Below are positions 24,288 through 36,500 of a stretch of 64,000 nt of DNA, one piece after another. Source of the stretch: Centroberyx gerrardi (taxonomy: Eukaryota; Chordata; Actinopteri; Beryciformes; Berycidae). The position numbers and the translations under genes are program-made. A model generated the notes under the pieces. That model was not told the DNA's origin and made no database searches. It was given only the letters and a program-made list of their open reading frames with translations. Within the stretch, counting starts at the first letter, position 1, and the number at the start of each line of letters is the position of its first letter. The stretch is from contig NC_136012.1 in the NCBI RefSeq assembly GCF_048128805.1, positions 12,651,725 to 12,715,724 of the forward strand, written 5' to 3'.

Positions 24288-24340
24288 CAGTTTTCTTTTC
24301 TGATCGGTGTTCACCTGCAAATTGAGAAAGAAAACTCACT
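24288..24340 (+). promoter_or_regulatory. Two interferon-response-like motifs upstream of the 535-residue gene
   Basis: AGTTTTCTTTTC at about 24289-24300 differs by one base from the ISRE pattern AGTTTCNNTTTC. A GAGAAAGAAAACT segment at about 24324-24336 resembles it on the other strand. They lie 55-100 bp before the first ATG. Sequence resemblance only. Confidence 0.25.
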
Positions 24341-24391
24341 TGCATTCATTTGGAGAAACATCAATAATATCTACCTTTCAGAAAGGAAAAC

Positions 24392-26103
24392 ATGGAGAGT
24401 GATTTCCATCTTGGTAAGCCACATGTATTTTTAATTTTATTATTTAATATAAAAAGATTAGTACAGAGGACTCAAGGTTGTTTGATTATTAAGATGTTGG
24501 CATTGCATTTCTTTCAGCATCAATGCAAATGGTCGCTCAACTCAATGCCCTTAATGACGATCGCCATGAAAACATCAACTGCATGTTTGCGAAAGTCCTG
24601 AATAAGGAGCAGTACCTTTATGCTGAAGCCTCTAGTTTCTCTGGAGTGACTGCTGAGCTCGACTGTGACCTTTCACCTCAGTCTGCTGTTGGTCTCGGCT
24701 CCAAACCTGCTTGTGGATTTGAGAGCATCAACATATGGGAACCAATAGTCAGCACAGCTTCATCAGCATGCAAACTTCTCTTGGATATGGACAAAGGAGA
24801 CCTTCCTCCCACAGAGAAAGAGTCTCCTCTCATGACCGAAGTCACAGAGTTAGATAATGCTGGAGCATCCATCCACCCAGCTCAGCATGTTGAGGCTCAG
24901 TCCAACCTGCTCCGCCTTGTTGAGGCTCCAGCCCATGAGGCTCAAATGACTGATGACTTCAAACTCATTGAGAGATTGAGGCTGCTTCAGCACTCCCCCA
25001 ATGGTTTTGATGATGACTACCACCTGGAGACAGTTGGACAGAGATACCTCTATGCTCCCCCAGGTGACACATCTGGATTTGTGGCTGACTGCTGCTCACC
25101 CTGTGGATCCACTCTGGACTGCCTTGATGAGTGGGAGCCACTGGTCAAATCCCATTTTGACTTGGAGAAGGAGGGATTTGGTGAGGAGCTCCTCTACGCT
25201 TCATCACATCTCTCTAGATTTGTAGTTGACTGCTCCCCACAGCATGGGCCGACTCTGGACCAGCTTGACAAATGGGAACCTGTTGTCAGCAGCACTGATT
25301 CTCACCTGATGCAGTTCTTCTCAGTCCTCCTGAAGGAGGAGGAACTTAGTGAAAAGCACATCTCTGCTTCCACAACAGTGAGTTCTACATTTCTGGCTGC
25401 CTGCGCTGCACACCATGCCCCTACTCAAGATCATCTTGATGAATGGGAGCCAATCATCAAAGCTGATTCTAAACTGATGCTGTTCCTCCAGGACTTGGAG
25501 AAGGAGGAAGAACAATGTCATTTTATCAGCAAGAGGGAAACGGTCAACTCCTGTGCACAGATTGAGGCCGCTGCTGAAAGCTCTGTCCCTGTCCTGCATC
25601 AACCTGAATGTTGTGAGGGAACAAAAGTCACCGTCCTCTCTGCTGGACCTGACAACTCCACCTCAGAGGAGGCTCTCCCCGTCTCTCTTGCTGAAGACAC
25701 CCTGATTCACCTGCTTAAGGAAGGATCAACCAACCTGCTTCAGGAGTCCCAGGCTCCAGCCATCCAGGTTGAGGCCAAAGCTCCACCAAGCCTGGTTGAA
25801 ACTGTAAAGGACACCAAGGATCTGTCCTGTCTGACCCTGGAAAAGACACTTTCACCCGTCCAACTGGTCAAACCTACAGGACCTCAGAGTTCCAGTGCCA
25901 AAGACAGCCTGTTGACAAAACCAAAGAAGAAGAAGAAGCGTGGCTTCTTTTCATGGTTATCCCGCATATTCAGGGGGAAAAACAAGAAATCTGCTGACAA
26001 CATGGCTGCAACAGCAGAGACGCCGCTCCAACAGACCTGCCAGACAGAAGGAGATGAGCCAAAGCCCTGCTTGAACACCCTCTCACCTGCAGTCCACTTC
26101 TGA
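24392..26103 (+). CDS. Unrecognised 535-residue protein with four WEP repeats and a basic amphipathic C-terminal segment
   Basis: Exon 1 is 24392-24413 (MESDFHL), ending at a GTAAGC donor. Exon 2 is 24518-26103, after a TTTCTTTCAG acceptor. The frame is continuous and the long exon 2 is free of stops, so it is very likely a real gene. I do not recognise a family. Four degenerate units of about 50 residues (near 37-100, 181-228, 229-287, 288-340) share the pattern LYA..S.FV.DCSP..G.TLD.LDEWEPLV followed by acidic L.EKEE; their W-E-P motifs are near residues 81, 213, 260 and 317. Residues 341-470 are acidic and low in complexity. Near 475-498 a lysine run precedes GFFSWLSRIF and more lysines, which looks like a membrane-binding amphipathic segment or a nuclear-localisation-like patch. 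There is no signal peptide or TM helix. A TCTACCTTTCAG just before the ATG suggests another upstream non-coding exon. The gene lies inside the composite element. Confidence 0.82.
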
Positions 26104-26360
26104 ACTCCTGTCATCAGCTGAATCATTTTATTTGAATACATTTATTTGCACACTACTGTTATAATGTCTTTGCGCATATATTCAAAACACACCGTTATTC
26201 CTGCAGTTATGGGTAACCTGCAGCCTAGAGCAGTGAAAGTGTAATGGAATTAGTAAATATATGTTGGCCATTAACATTTTCTATACCTCTATTACTAACA
26301 ATATAATCAATATTTATTCTAAATGTGGCTGTTTTTTCACTGAGAGTCCATTTTGCTTTT

Positions 26361-26366
26361 AATAAA
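26361..26366 (+). terminator. Polyadenylation signal of the 535-residue gene
   Basis: AATAAA 258 bp after the stop and inside the composite element, so the transcription unit is wholly contained in it. Confidence 0.6.
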
Positions 26367-26421
26367 CCACTTGTTTTCTGTAAAAAAACAAAAACAAAAA
26401 AAAACACTTTATTATTATTAT

Positions 26422-26659
26422 GGTAACACTTTATTTTACAGTCTGCTAATTACAGTGTAACTAGTTTGTAATTATGGGGTACTAATAAAATAACAATGCT
26501 GTAGTTACAGGGTAACAAAACAAGAAGTCTGGGAATTAAGGGGTAACAATTTTGTAATTATGAGAGATATATAAGGTACATTAATAAATAATTACAGTGT
26601 ACAATAACGTAATTAGGGGGACAAAACAAATGTTATCGGTGCTTGTATAAAGCGTTACC
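26422..26659 (+). mobile_element. Right small element copy (MITE), both termini present
   Basis: 238 bp, starting GGTAACACTTTAT and ending ATAAAGCGTTACC. It is a direct-orientation copy of 23499-23744. Confidence 0.9.
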
Positions 26660-26667
26660 GAATATTT

Positions 26668-28165
26668 TCACCAACTTTCATAGTGTCTTTCTGTGTTATT
26701 ATCTGAAATAGGAGATAGGAAATGATAAAATGAGAAAATCTCTGAAGAGTTCCTCAAAATGCTTGGTAAGTGCCAATGCTGTTCTTTTTCCGTTTAACTT
26801 TTTGTTTAACATCTGTGTCTGGGTTTCCCAAAAGCACTTCAGTGCAGAGATCATCTTGGTTTCACTGGAGAGGAGTGAAACAAAGGCCAGACAGACAGCT
26901 CCTTTTTCAAATCCTCCTTTCAAGCATAATTACAGAACAGCACAGGCTCCACATCCTGGACACTGCATTACATCACTGTCCAATTCGGCTTTCAGAAACA
27001 TCCTTAGATCCTATCCAGGAAACATTAGTCACAAGTCTCCTCTCCTCTCCTCTCCTCTCCTCTCCTCTCCTCTCCTCTCCTCTCCTCTCCTCTCCTCTCC
27101 TCTCTTTTCATCTTCTCCTCTTCTCTTCTCCTCTCCTCTCTTTTCCTCTCCTCTCCTCCAACAAGTTCCCCCTCAACTAGGAGTCACAAATCTCATGGTG
27201 AGATAAACACTTACTGTTGACATGAATGTATAGCGGTTGACACTGAGGTGAAAGAGAAAGCAAGTGTCCTCTCCAATTACATTGACATGTTCACCAGGAG
27301 TTTGCATACTACTTATTGTCAGGCCTTCTACTGTACATTTCTCACACTGGCTCTAGCAAGCAGACTGTATAAACTGCCCTTCCCTACTTTCACCACTAAG
27401 AGGCGTCCTCATTCCTCAAGCGTACACTAGAGGGAGTCAGCCTCTCCAAAATAAACCATGTTAATCTATTTCACAGTAAGAGTTAATCAGTTTCAATAGA
27501 AATATCCGGAAGCACCATAAAAGTATTCCATTAAGTATTTTATTGTACATCATATAACAAGAGACTGAGAAAAGGGTTTCTGAAACATGCAAACTATTTA
27601 CACCACTTTCAAAAGCTGATTTTTAATAATGCTGTGATGAGAAGTAGCATGATAGGACATCTAAAATAATGACTTATCCCTCTGTCTCCCCTGCATTTTG
27701 AGATACTCTTCAATGTATTGATTTAGCAGTGAGTGATTTGCCCTTTTTGTGGCAAAACTATGAGAAAACTCACTTTCATTAATATGCGTTCCAATGAAAA
27801 ATCCTGCCCACTATCCCTTCTGTTACACATCTGAACTTAAGATAGTTTTGTTCATCCTCTTGTCCATCAGCGGACAGAATGGTTGTTTTTCTGTCATTTC
27901 TGCCTGGGGAATAGTAGTGAATTTTCACAATACAGGCCCTGGTTATAGGAATTACATATTCCAAAACTGAAATTCAGTGTTTGTCCTTTTAAATCAAAGA
28001 ATCCCAGAGAAGGTGATGAGGAAAACCTATGAAACTTGGTGATATATTCATGTCATTCATGTCAGAATGGAGAAAACACATTCACATGACATGCAGGTCA
28101 CGTGAATTGAAGACTCTAAATTGCCCATAGGCGTGTGTATGTATGGTATGGTTATATGATGTATG
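26668..28165. other. Intergenic sequence, no gene seen
   Basis: No coding region with domain or splice support. It contains the pentanucleotide satellite at 27037-27160. Confidence 0.6.
27037..27160 (+). repeat. (CTCTC)n-type pentanucleotide repeat
   Basis: Tandem CTCCT units, pure in the first 70 bp and degenerate afterwards. The 158- and 136-residue open frames across it are repeat artefacts. Confidence 0.93.
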
Positions 28166-28513
28166 CTCTAGTACAGTGGTTCTCAACATGACCACCAGGG
28201 GTCCTTGAGGGGGTTCCAGGGGGTCCCCAGCAAATTGATGAATTGTTAAACTTCACCATTTTTTCCATTTACAAGAAGTAAACACAATTAGAGAATGTAG
28301 AAGAATGATTATTTTGGTCATAGTTTCACTGTTATCTCTTTACCTACAACACAGATAGTCATGGAATTCTGGACAAAATCATATCTAACAATAAAAATAT
28401 TCTCAGATTTGGGTCAGAGAGACAAAATCTCATCAAATGGGGGTCCGTGGCCCTATTGTGGAGTAAATTAGGGGTACTTGATATGAAAAAGGTTGAGAAT
28501 CCCTGCTCTAGTA
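28166..28513. mobile_element. hAT-type MITE with exact 8-bp target-site duplication
   Basis: A 332-bp element at 28174-28505 begins CAGTGGTTCTCAAC and ends GTTGAGAATCCCTG (12 of 14 inverted-terminus positions match). It is flanked by CTCTAGTA at 28166-28173 and 28506-28513. The termini and 8-bp duplication are those of hAT (Charlie-like) non-autonomous elements. No coding capacity. Confidence 0.92.
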
Positions 28514-30145
28514 TATGATGTATAGTATGTATATGATGTAGTAAACAATGTATATGAAGTATGTACATATATGACCTAGTGTGTGATGTGTGTATATATA
28601 TGTGTCATGTATATGTATGATGTAGTATGGTATATGACGTGTATATAATGGCATGTAAAGCCCTTTGAGACTTGACTGTGATAAAGGGCTATGCAAATAA
28701 AATAGACTAAAACTAGACCAAGACTGTATATATGTTTAAGACAGTAATTTAGTATTTTAACTACTTTAAACACATGATCCTTTTGATGGTTTGATCATGG
28801 CCTTTTCCCATCTTAGACCTTAAAGAGGGTGAAATTCGTTTTCATTATTGATATTCATTAGATGCCATGACGTTTCCATAATAATGACCCCCTCTTGAAA
28901 AGTGACACAATGGCGTCATTTCACCCGAGTCAGGCACTAATTCACTTGTTCCACATGTTCGGTGCTTTGGCAAGGCGAGGACTGCACATGTTGAATTCTT
29001 CAGAGCAACAAAAATATACAGTTTCTTGTGCTGTGATTAATCAGCAAGAACAAAAGACTAATTTTTATTTAGTACCATTTTCTTTCATTTCCACCCATGT
29101 AATAACTTCACCTGATCCGGCATGAGGATACTTGAAGATTTATATTCACTAGGGAAAGACTTGCATGTAAGTGTGTATATGAATTAGACTATATGTACTA
29201 AATACATTCAATAGATTCTTTTGGTGAGTAAATTTGACAATTTAGTGCAAGGTAGCATGGAAGACAAAATTAGTTTCTTCTTAGTTTCTTCTTCTTAATT
29301 ATGTCATTAATTCATGCATTGCATTGATAGAACAATCCTTGGTTCAACTTGTCCAGCTGTTTTCTGCTCTGTGGTCCCTAGATTAATGCTGACTTGTAAA
29401 TTTAAAGCACGTGCACATAGACAGCCACCATATAAAGATAATAGTAAGGTGAGGAGCGCTCCATGCAGGCACCCCCACCCTCTCCAACCCCTTGCAGACA
29501 AATTAAAAGGAAGCAGGCACCCTGCTTCTTTAGCTCCACAAACAAAGGCTGCAGGGAGAATGTGAGAATGATCCATTACCAAAGTGACGGCCCCCAGCTC
29601 TGCACTGCTCCCTTCTCTCCCACTCCCCCACCAGCACCCTTTACAGACGGGCAGTGTGACATTACAGCTCCTTAACTTCCCAACACCTTGACTAAACACA
29701 GTTTCAACACACAAGTTTTTACCAAGCATCCTGTGAAACAACCACAAAAAACACAAAAAAAACTCTTAAGACAAATCATGTAAGCAGTGCACATAAGAGC
29801 ACTGCCAAATACTGATTGCACCTTAATCTGTATGGTAAGTTAATTACTTTCAGATCAGGCCAATGTAGAGGAACATTGTGTAGCTCTTGCTTTTGTTTTA
29901 TCTTAATGCTAATTAAAGATGTGAGCTGATGTTATTAGCCATTTGCACATGGGTTGAAGCCTAACCATTTTTGCATTAGGATAGACTTACTTGCAAAAAA
30001 AAACTCAATTTCACACTCAAATGAATATTCTACTGTGTGGTGGAGAGAAAAGCTAAGGGCCAAGGACTTCTGAGAGTCCACTGTGCTGCGTTTTAACACA
30101 AGGAGCGGCGGTCAGCTTGCAAGCATCATATAAAAGCATATTGTC

Positions 30146-30206
<61 letters not shown>

Positions 30207-30731
30207 CACTGTCATAAGAGGACAAGCAATGAATAGATTTCTATATATCAAAATGTCATAGAACATAGAAAGCCTTGAGTGAACTATGGAGGCGGAGTGA
30301 GAGGGCAGAAGAGAGCGTGAACTTGTTTCTCTCTCAAATGTTGAATAATAACTTTGTCTACAAGTCTGAAAAATACTACTGCTTGTACATTAACCATTCC
30401 ACCCTTGCTTGTGAACGTGGGAATGGCAGATCCAGTGATTTGTCTTGGACATGAACTCAAATGCAATGTGTTGTACTTCAGTTCAGTTCAGCACTACCTT
30501 GTTTTAATGAATGGCGTGATCTGTTGTTGCACTGACAGCACGTGGTCGCGGCTGGAGGAACCTGTGGAAATCCTGCTGGGCTTATCTTTGGAGCCGCTGC
30601 ATTGACTTCCCTCTGAACAGACAGGGTCAGCGCAGTGGAACCCATCATTTCCCAAGAGCTGCAGGCATTTCATTCATGCTTCCTTGCAAGAACACACCCA
30701 AAAACCCAAGGAAATTCAGTTCACTTGTGTG
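28514..30731. other. Intergenic sequence between the composite element and the ccnjl 3' end
   Basis: TATG-rich low-complexity sequence at 28514-28720. A segment at about 28840-28960 of non-repetitive, balanced composition could be a conserved non-coding element. No gene seen. Confidence 0.45.
30147..30206 (+). repeat. (GT)n(GA)n compound microsatellite
   Basis: GT run passing directly into a GA run. Confidence 0.93.
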
Positions 30732-33588
30732 TTTATTTTCCATGGCACATTTGATAAAAGAATTCCTTTTATCATTCAGCGTCACATAAACCAAGCCTAC
30801 AGATTGTTACAAAATAATATAAAAATATAAATTGGAAGTTTGTGGTGTCATGTCATTACTATCACATTAGACAAGTGTTATTTGTTTGGTGTGAGTGATA
30901 TCAGCACCTTTCGCAGGAGGGAAAAATGCACAGTATAACTCTAGCTAAAGACAAATGTATTCAGTATATCAATCACTCAAAGGAGGTGGCTGCAATATGC
31001 AACATATTCATTGTGTTCAGAGCCCGCTGCCCTCTGGCAGAAATCAAGTCAAATCACACAATTATCAAAAATAAGTTACAAAAGATGAACCAGTGGTGAA
31101 CACGAGACAGTGATGGCTGTGGAAATTCTACAAACAGAAAACAACATATTGCACCTTTGAGACCTCAGTGAGAAGTTGCTCTTATGAGTAGTGAGGGGAG
31201 AGCAAGTTGTACTCTAAAACATCTAGTTCACACCAACAGTATCCATCATGTGAAACACAAAAGGCTTTAACTAAAAATACACTGAAAACAAAGGGAATGT
31301 AAAAAATATAACAAAACTGTACAAACAAAGTAAGCAAAACAAAGGCATAGTGTCTTAGTTCATATAATGGAAAAGTACATGGACAAGTCCTTTACAGTGG
31401 TAGGAAAACATACAGGAGGTCAGGCTGGAACAGATTTGGTGATTCATGAGCGAGTATGAAAAGACGCCATATTAGTCAGAGTGTTATATTGAAGGTTTAC
31501 AGCAGGCTTCATACAGTGTTAACTGGGAAATGTAAGTCTCTGACTATTAATTTATGGTTCACAACAAAGCTCGAGCCTGACAACTGCTGAGGACAAGGCA
31601 CTAACGTGGTAAGATGTCCACAGCAACTTCATCTGTTCGAAGCGTAAAGCCAGAAGATTCAAACTGCCAGCAGATCACAGTTTGGGTGAGAAGCGGCACC
31701 ATGTAATCAGTGAAACCATCATATAGTAAGTTATTCATAGTTTATTCCAAAAGAAGCTCACAGGTCTCTACAACTGTGAGCTGCCGTTGGTTTCAATTCA
31801 GTCACGAATAACCCACATCCTAGAAGTCAGGGTCCACGGTCATTTTCGGCATCGCCATGGTAACCGGTGCTCAACCCTTGTGACCGGCACTGGGAATCTG
31901 GATGTGTTTATACTTTAACAGGAAGTTGAAGATTGGGAATTGCAGCTTTAGAAATCTGGGAAGCAATTACTGAAGACTGGCTACAGATGTCTGTGTGTTT
32001 TACCACAAGGTTGTTCCACTAGGATGCACATATAGACAGATCGGGTTTTTTTCAACCTAAAGGCTCGCTCAGAAGGCAGTTGCTGACTTCTAAGCAAAGC
32101 ATGGTCCAGTGATGAGAAGGGGAATATTCCAGACCCCATGGACGCCATATTAGCATCCACTTAAAGCATACTCAATAGGACAGAATAATGGGAAGGCTGG
32201 TAGTTTCAGCCTTAAAACCTGAGCCTGAATACACAGTTTCTATGAAAGGGTACAAAGAAAACTATTATTTCGTATTTCATGGTGTGTTTCTACGTTGGTA
32301 TATATATAAAAAAAAAAAAGCTACACTACATCAACCAAAAATAAGTACAAAAATCAAGAACAAGAAAAAGCATGTCATCATAAATAAAAGCTATGGCATG
32401 TTTCAATGGCATCATATTCAAGTAATCTTGTTCATGTCCCTGATACTTTGCGGTTCATGTAAACATTGGAGTCTTTAACACAGACACAGAACCAACAGTT
32501 CATAAGAAGGCAGCAGCAATTCATATATACAATACACAACCAACGTCCAAGTCTCCTTCACCATGGGTGTCCAATCACAACCGGTCATATCAGTTAATTT
32601 TAAATTCTTTGAGTGGTGCCGGGGACGCTGAAATCTTAGCTTTAGTACGACAAGGCCTGTGGCTGGAGGGAGCCACACACTCACTCGGGTACATCCCGAG
32701 CGTGAGGGCTCGCCACAAGGCTGGACTTTGGAGATAGGAGAGAATAGAGGAAGAGGAGGAAAGAGAGAGGAGGAAAAAAAACACTACAGGTATGCCAGAA
32801 CTGTGGATTTCACCTGCTGTGCACAGAACAATGAATTCTTTGCCCCCCTCCGAGGGCTTATGTGGTGGAGGAATTCCCCGAGGGGCCCTGCGGCTCTAAC
32901 AGAGACTACAGCCATTAGATCCATGTTTGCCGACATGCAGGTGGCATAAGTTCTTATCCGCTAACATTTAAGTGACATAGCCTCTGTGTTCACTGCCATC
33001 GCAGCGACAAGCCTCTATGTCAGCTTCTACCTCTCTCCAATGGCGGGTCAAGAAATAATCACTTACCGGTCCATATCTCCTCTCTAAATGTGTTCATATT
33101 TTTTGGATTAGAGTAAAAGATGTCAAGCAGCAAGATATCCTTTATCACAGATACTTTATGTTCTGTGTACTCCTCAAATTGGCTCAGCATCACGACTGAG
33201 AACAGGCACTGGATGAGGTGGGTGTTAGATCAGACTGTGCTGCTTTCATCTCATTCACAGTGATGACAGTATCATAACACAGATATATAAACCAGTTAAC
33301 AATATGGCAAGAACAATTTTGCAATGCCCAAGTATTTCATATCAGTCAGTGGTGTATTTGTCACGTTAATGTGATGACCTCCACTGGGTCTATGTTGCCT
33401 TTGGACCTCTGCTTGCGCTTGAGGCGTCTCTGTGAGAGGGAGGGGGGAGCTGGGCAAGCTGCAGGTGGGACGGTGCTGACGGAGAGAGAGAGGAGGTCTG
33501 CGAGTGGTTGTACGGGGGGAGGAAGTTGGGACGGATGCATAGCGGTGCAGTCCCGTCGGGGTTTGTGATCCCTCTCCGTCTCCTGGCG
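30732..33588 (-). other. Candidate long 3' UTR of ccnjl
   Basis: No gene is seen in the 2.8 kb beyond the ccnjl stop. On the - strand, AATAAA signals occur at 31741-31746 and 30732-30737, so the 3' UTR could be up to 2.85 kb. An RFX-like ATCGCCATGGTAAC lies at about 31851-31864. Confidence 0.35.
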
Positions 33589-36500
33589 TCACCTGTCGAA
33601 ACAGCCAGCTGTAAAAGTGTGGTGGGCAGTGTGGTGGGCCCCCAGGTAGCCCCCACTGTAGGCCATACTCAGGCAGTGGCGGGGCTCTCCAGCAAGGGCC
33701 ATCTGCACAGAGATGGGGCCCTGGAGCGGCAGCGCCCGAGCCCCAGGCTGGAGACCAGAGGTCAGGCTCGGGTAGGAGGGGAAGGCCCCCCCCGGAGTTA
33801 TGGCGGGAGCCCCGGTTAGCAGACCCATTCTGTGGCTCTGAAGGAAGTCCTGAGACATGTTCACCACAGGCCCCAAAGCCTGGGAGTCAGCTAACACCTG
33901 CAGCTGGGACAGGGAGGGGGAATGCTGGGATAGGTGTGGGAAGCCATCCGGCTGGAAAAGCAACTGCTGGGGGGTCGAGGTGGAAGAGGAGGAGGCCGGT
34001 CTCTGGATGGCTGACACTGGGGAGAGGTGAGAGGCCTGGGGCTGAGACTGTAGAGAGGAGGGCCGGTGGGGAGGGGTGGATTTGGTTTTGTTGGCCTCCT
34101 TAACATCGTTGTCATGAGCACTGTGGAAGGGACAAAGGAATATTCTAGTCATTATTACATGAATAAACATGAAAAAAATAAACCAAGCAATGGTACATGC
34201 AATTCAGTGGTGAATTAGAACTGAAAGAGCCAAGGCAGTGCAGGGAGAGAGCAAAGTGTGTGTGTGCTTGAGTGAAAGAGGCATGTAGAAAATATGGCTG
34301 CTTAGATAAATGCATTAACAGGAGCACAGATGGTTCTATACCAGCCTCTTCAACTCCCACACAACTCATATGAACATGTGTAAACAATCACACAAATCCA
34401 CACATAAACATACACATACACATTACTGCCTGCTGACCAAGAAACATGCCACTCAATTACAGCTGTCGAATTACCCTGCACTAAATCCATCAGCTAGGAT
34501 TACCAGATGGATAGGCTTTGTCTAATGATACACTCCGTCACGAAACCCAAAATCCCTCTTCTGGTCAAAACAACAACCGGCCTCTTCTAATCTAAAACCA
34601 TGGCAACCCAAAAAAAAAATGGGTATGGGGCTGAGCTTCATCTACTTTCACCTACCGTTACACTTTACAGAGTGGCTGCTACAACCTGAGAGGTTTGTCT
34701 GCCAGTCATGTGTTTCATCCTTGATATACCTTACTCTACCTCTGCGTGTGTGTGTGAGAGAGAGAGTGGGAGTGAGAAGGGGTGTAGGCGGGTGTATGTC
34801 TCCCTTACAGCAGCATGAGTTCAATGCACTGGGTGAGGTGGTCCCAGGTGTAGCCTGTTAGCAGATGCAGAGCGGTCGTCCAGCTAGGAGAGATCTGGAG
34901 GCAAATACGAGACGCTGCCACACACGCCGCAGCAACCTGAGATGGCCGGAAACTCAGGAAGGCATGGTCTGGAAGAAGCACATAGAGACGAGCAAACTGT
35001 TCAACTTTGGGTCACATCACAAGCAAATCTCTTTGTGTTCAATAGCAATGGGACAATCGGCAAAACAAAGCAGAAGCCAGTTCACTTTTCTCCACCCTCC
35101 ACCTCTTAACCCACCTTGCAGTGAGACCTCCAGGAAGTAGTGGGTGTACTTGTCCATGAAAGCCTTGGTCTTGGAGAGGGAGGAGAGGGGCCAGCCGTTG
35201 TACAGGTCGCCCTCCTGCACCGAGGCATGGAGGTAGTAGTCAATAAAGTGGGCCGGCGTGGGCATGCACAGGTTCCAGCCAAAGGTCTCCAGCAGCAGAA
35301 GCTCCATCTTGATTAGATCCTTCTTGTTGAGAACCAGGTTCAGGCTGCACATGAAGCCCAGCGAATTGAGCTGCTCCAGTTTGGGCACCCGGTCCTCCTT
35401 CTCCTCAAACTTACCTGGAAAGAAAGGAGGAGATATAGGTGGTTAATGGGTATTGAAGCATTTACATCCTAATACTTCAGATGCCATGTTTGAGAGCATA
35501 TGACATTACAAAATTCATTTCTATTTTGTTGAGGATACTGAACTGAAGTAACCACAATGTAGTTATTCCACTTCATGATGGTGAATGTTTTAAAAGGTAT
35601 GTATGTATGTCTTTCAATATCATTCTATAGGAACACTAACATTTGTAGCCAGGTCCAGCAGGCTTATGCTCAGCTCAAAAGAGCCTTGCTCAAAGTTTCC
35701 ACAGATCCTAGCAAGTCGAGGTGGAGATTGTCCCCCACTTCTCATGGCTACACTTATTACAAGGTACAGTGTGCTGCAAAGTCACATGGCCATTAGCATG
35801 ACATGGTCAGAGTTGGAGTATCTCTCCACATGGCTGAAGGCTATTGCTCCAAAGCCTCTCTTTTCCAAGGCCAGCTGTATGATAATTTAAGGATTCATTT
35901 AAGATTTAAGGAAAATTAAACCCAAGGCTTCTTGGGCGCCATCCTAGGTGCCCATTTTCTTAAGACAGGACCGTGTTTAATTACCAATGACAAATCGTGA
36001 GCTTGGAATTATACACTTTTATCTGGTGGAGAGCAGTTCTGAGACACTGAGCATCAAAGATTTGACATGCCAGCTGGCAAAACTGTTATCTACCTTCTTT
36101 TTAAATATTTAAACCCAAAAAAGGTACTTCTTTTTTTTTTCTTTTTTTTTTTTTAGGAAATAACACCACACAAGCATAAAATAAATCAAGTAATATTTGA
36201 GAATATGTGGATAACACAAATTGATTAAAAAAAACAAAAAAAACAGATAGATCCAAATATAATTCCATGCTCACGAAATGTCATATCAACAATCGTGTAT
36301 CTAAAAATACAACTTACTTTAAAAAAGTGGAGGTAAACATACAGGCTTTTGGCATGCTGTTGCTTAGAGCAAGTGGTCCCATTCAAAACTGGCAATGCTT
36401 CCTAATCATTAGCAATTAAGTAGACGACTATTCACCATCTGGCCATAAAGCTGAGCTATAAGACTAACAAGCCAAGAAGACAACACTAAGCTTACAGAGT

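Larger units (their letters stand above)
23491..26667 (+). mobile_element. Composite inverted-terminus element carrying a gene, with 8-bp target-site duplication
   Basis: The unit 23499-26659 begins GGTAACGTTTTAT and ends ATAAAGCGTTACC, i.e. imperfect terminal inverted repeats. It is flanked on both sides by the same 8 bp, GAATATTT, at 23491-23498 and 26660-26667. An 8-bp duplication is typical of hAT and P superfamily insertions. About 240 bp at each end are direct copies of one small element. The inner 2.7 kb holds the 535-residue gene with its intron and polyadenylation signal. The left small copy lacks its right terminus. The right small copy has both, but its own left flank (ATTATTAT) does not match GAATATTT, which argues that the two copies moved together as one unit. 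No transposase is encoded. Confidence 0.7.

Noticed and set aside
26730-27206. 158- and 136-residue + strand frames
   Set aside because: Most of their length is the CTCCT satellite, and there is no domain or splice evidence.
33508-33819. 103-residue + strand frame
   Set aside because: It is antisense to the last ccnjl exon, whose C-terminal motif fixes the coding strand.
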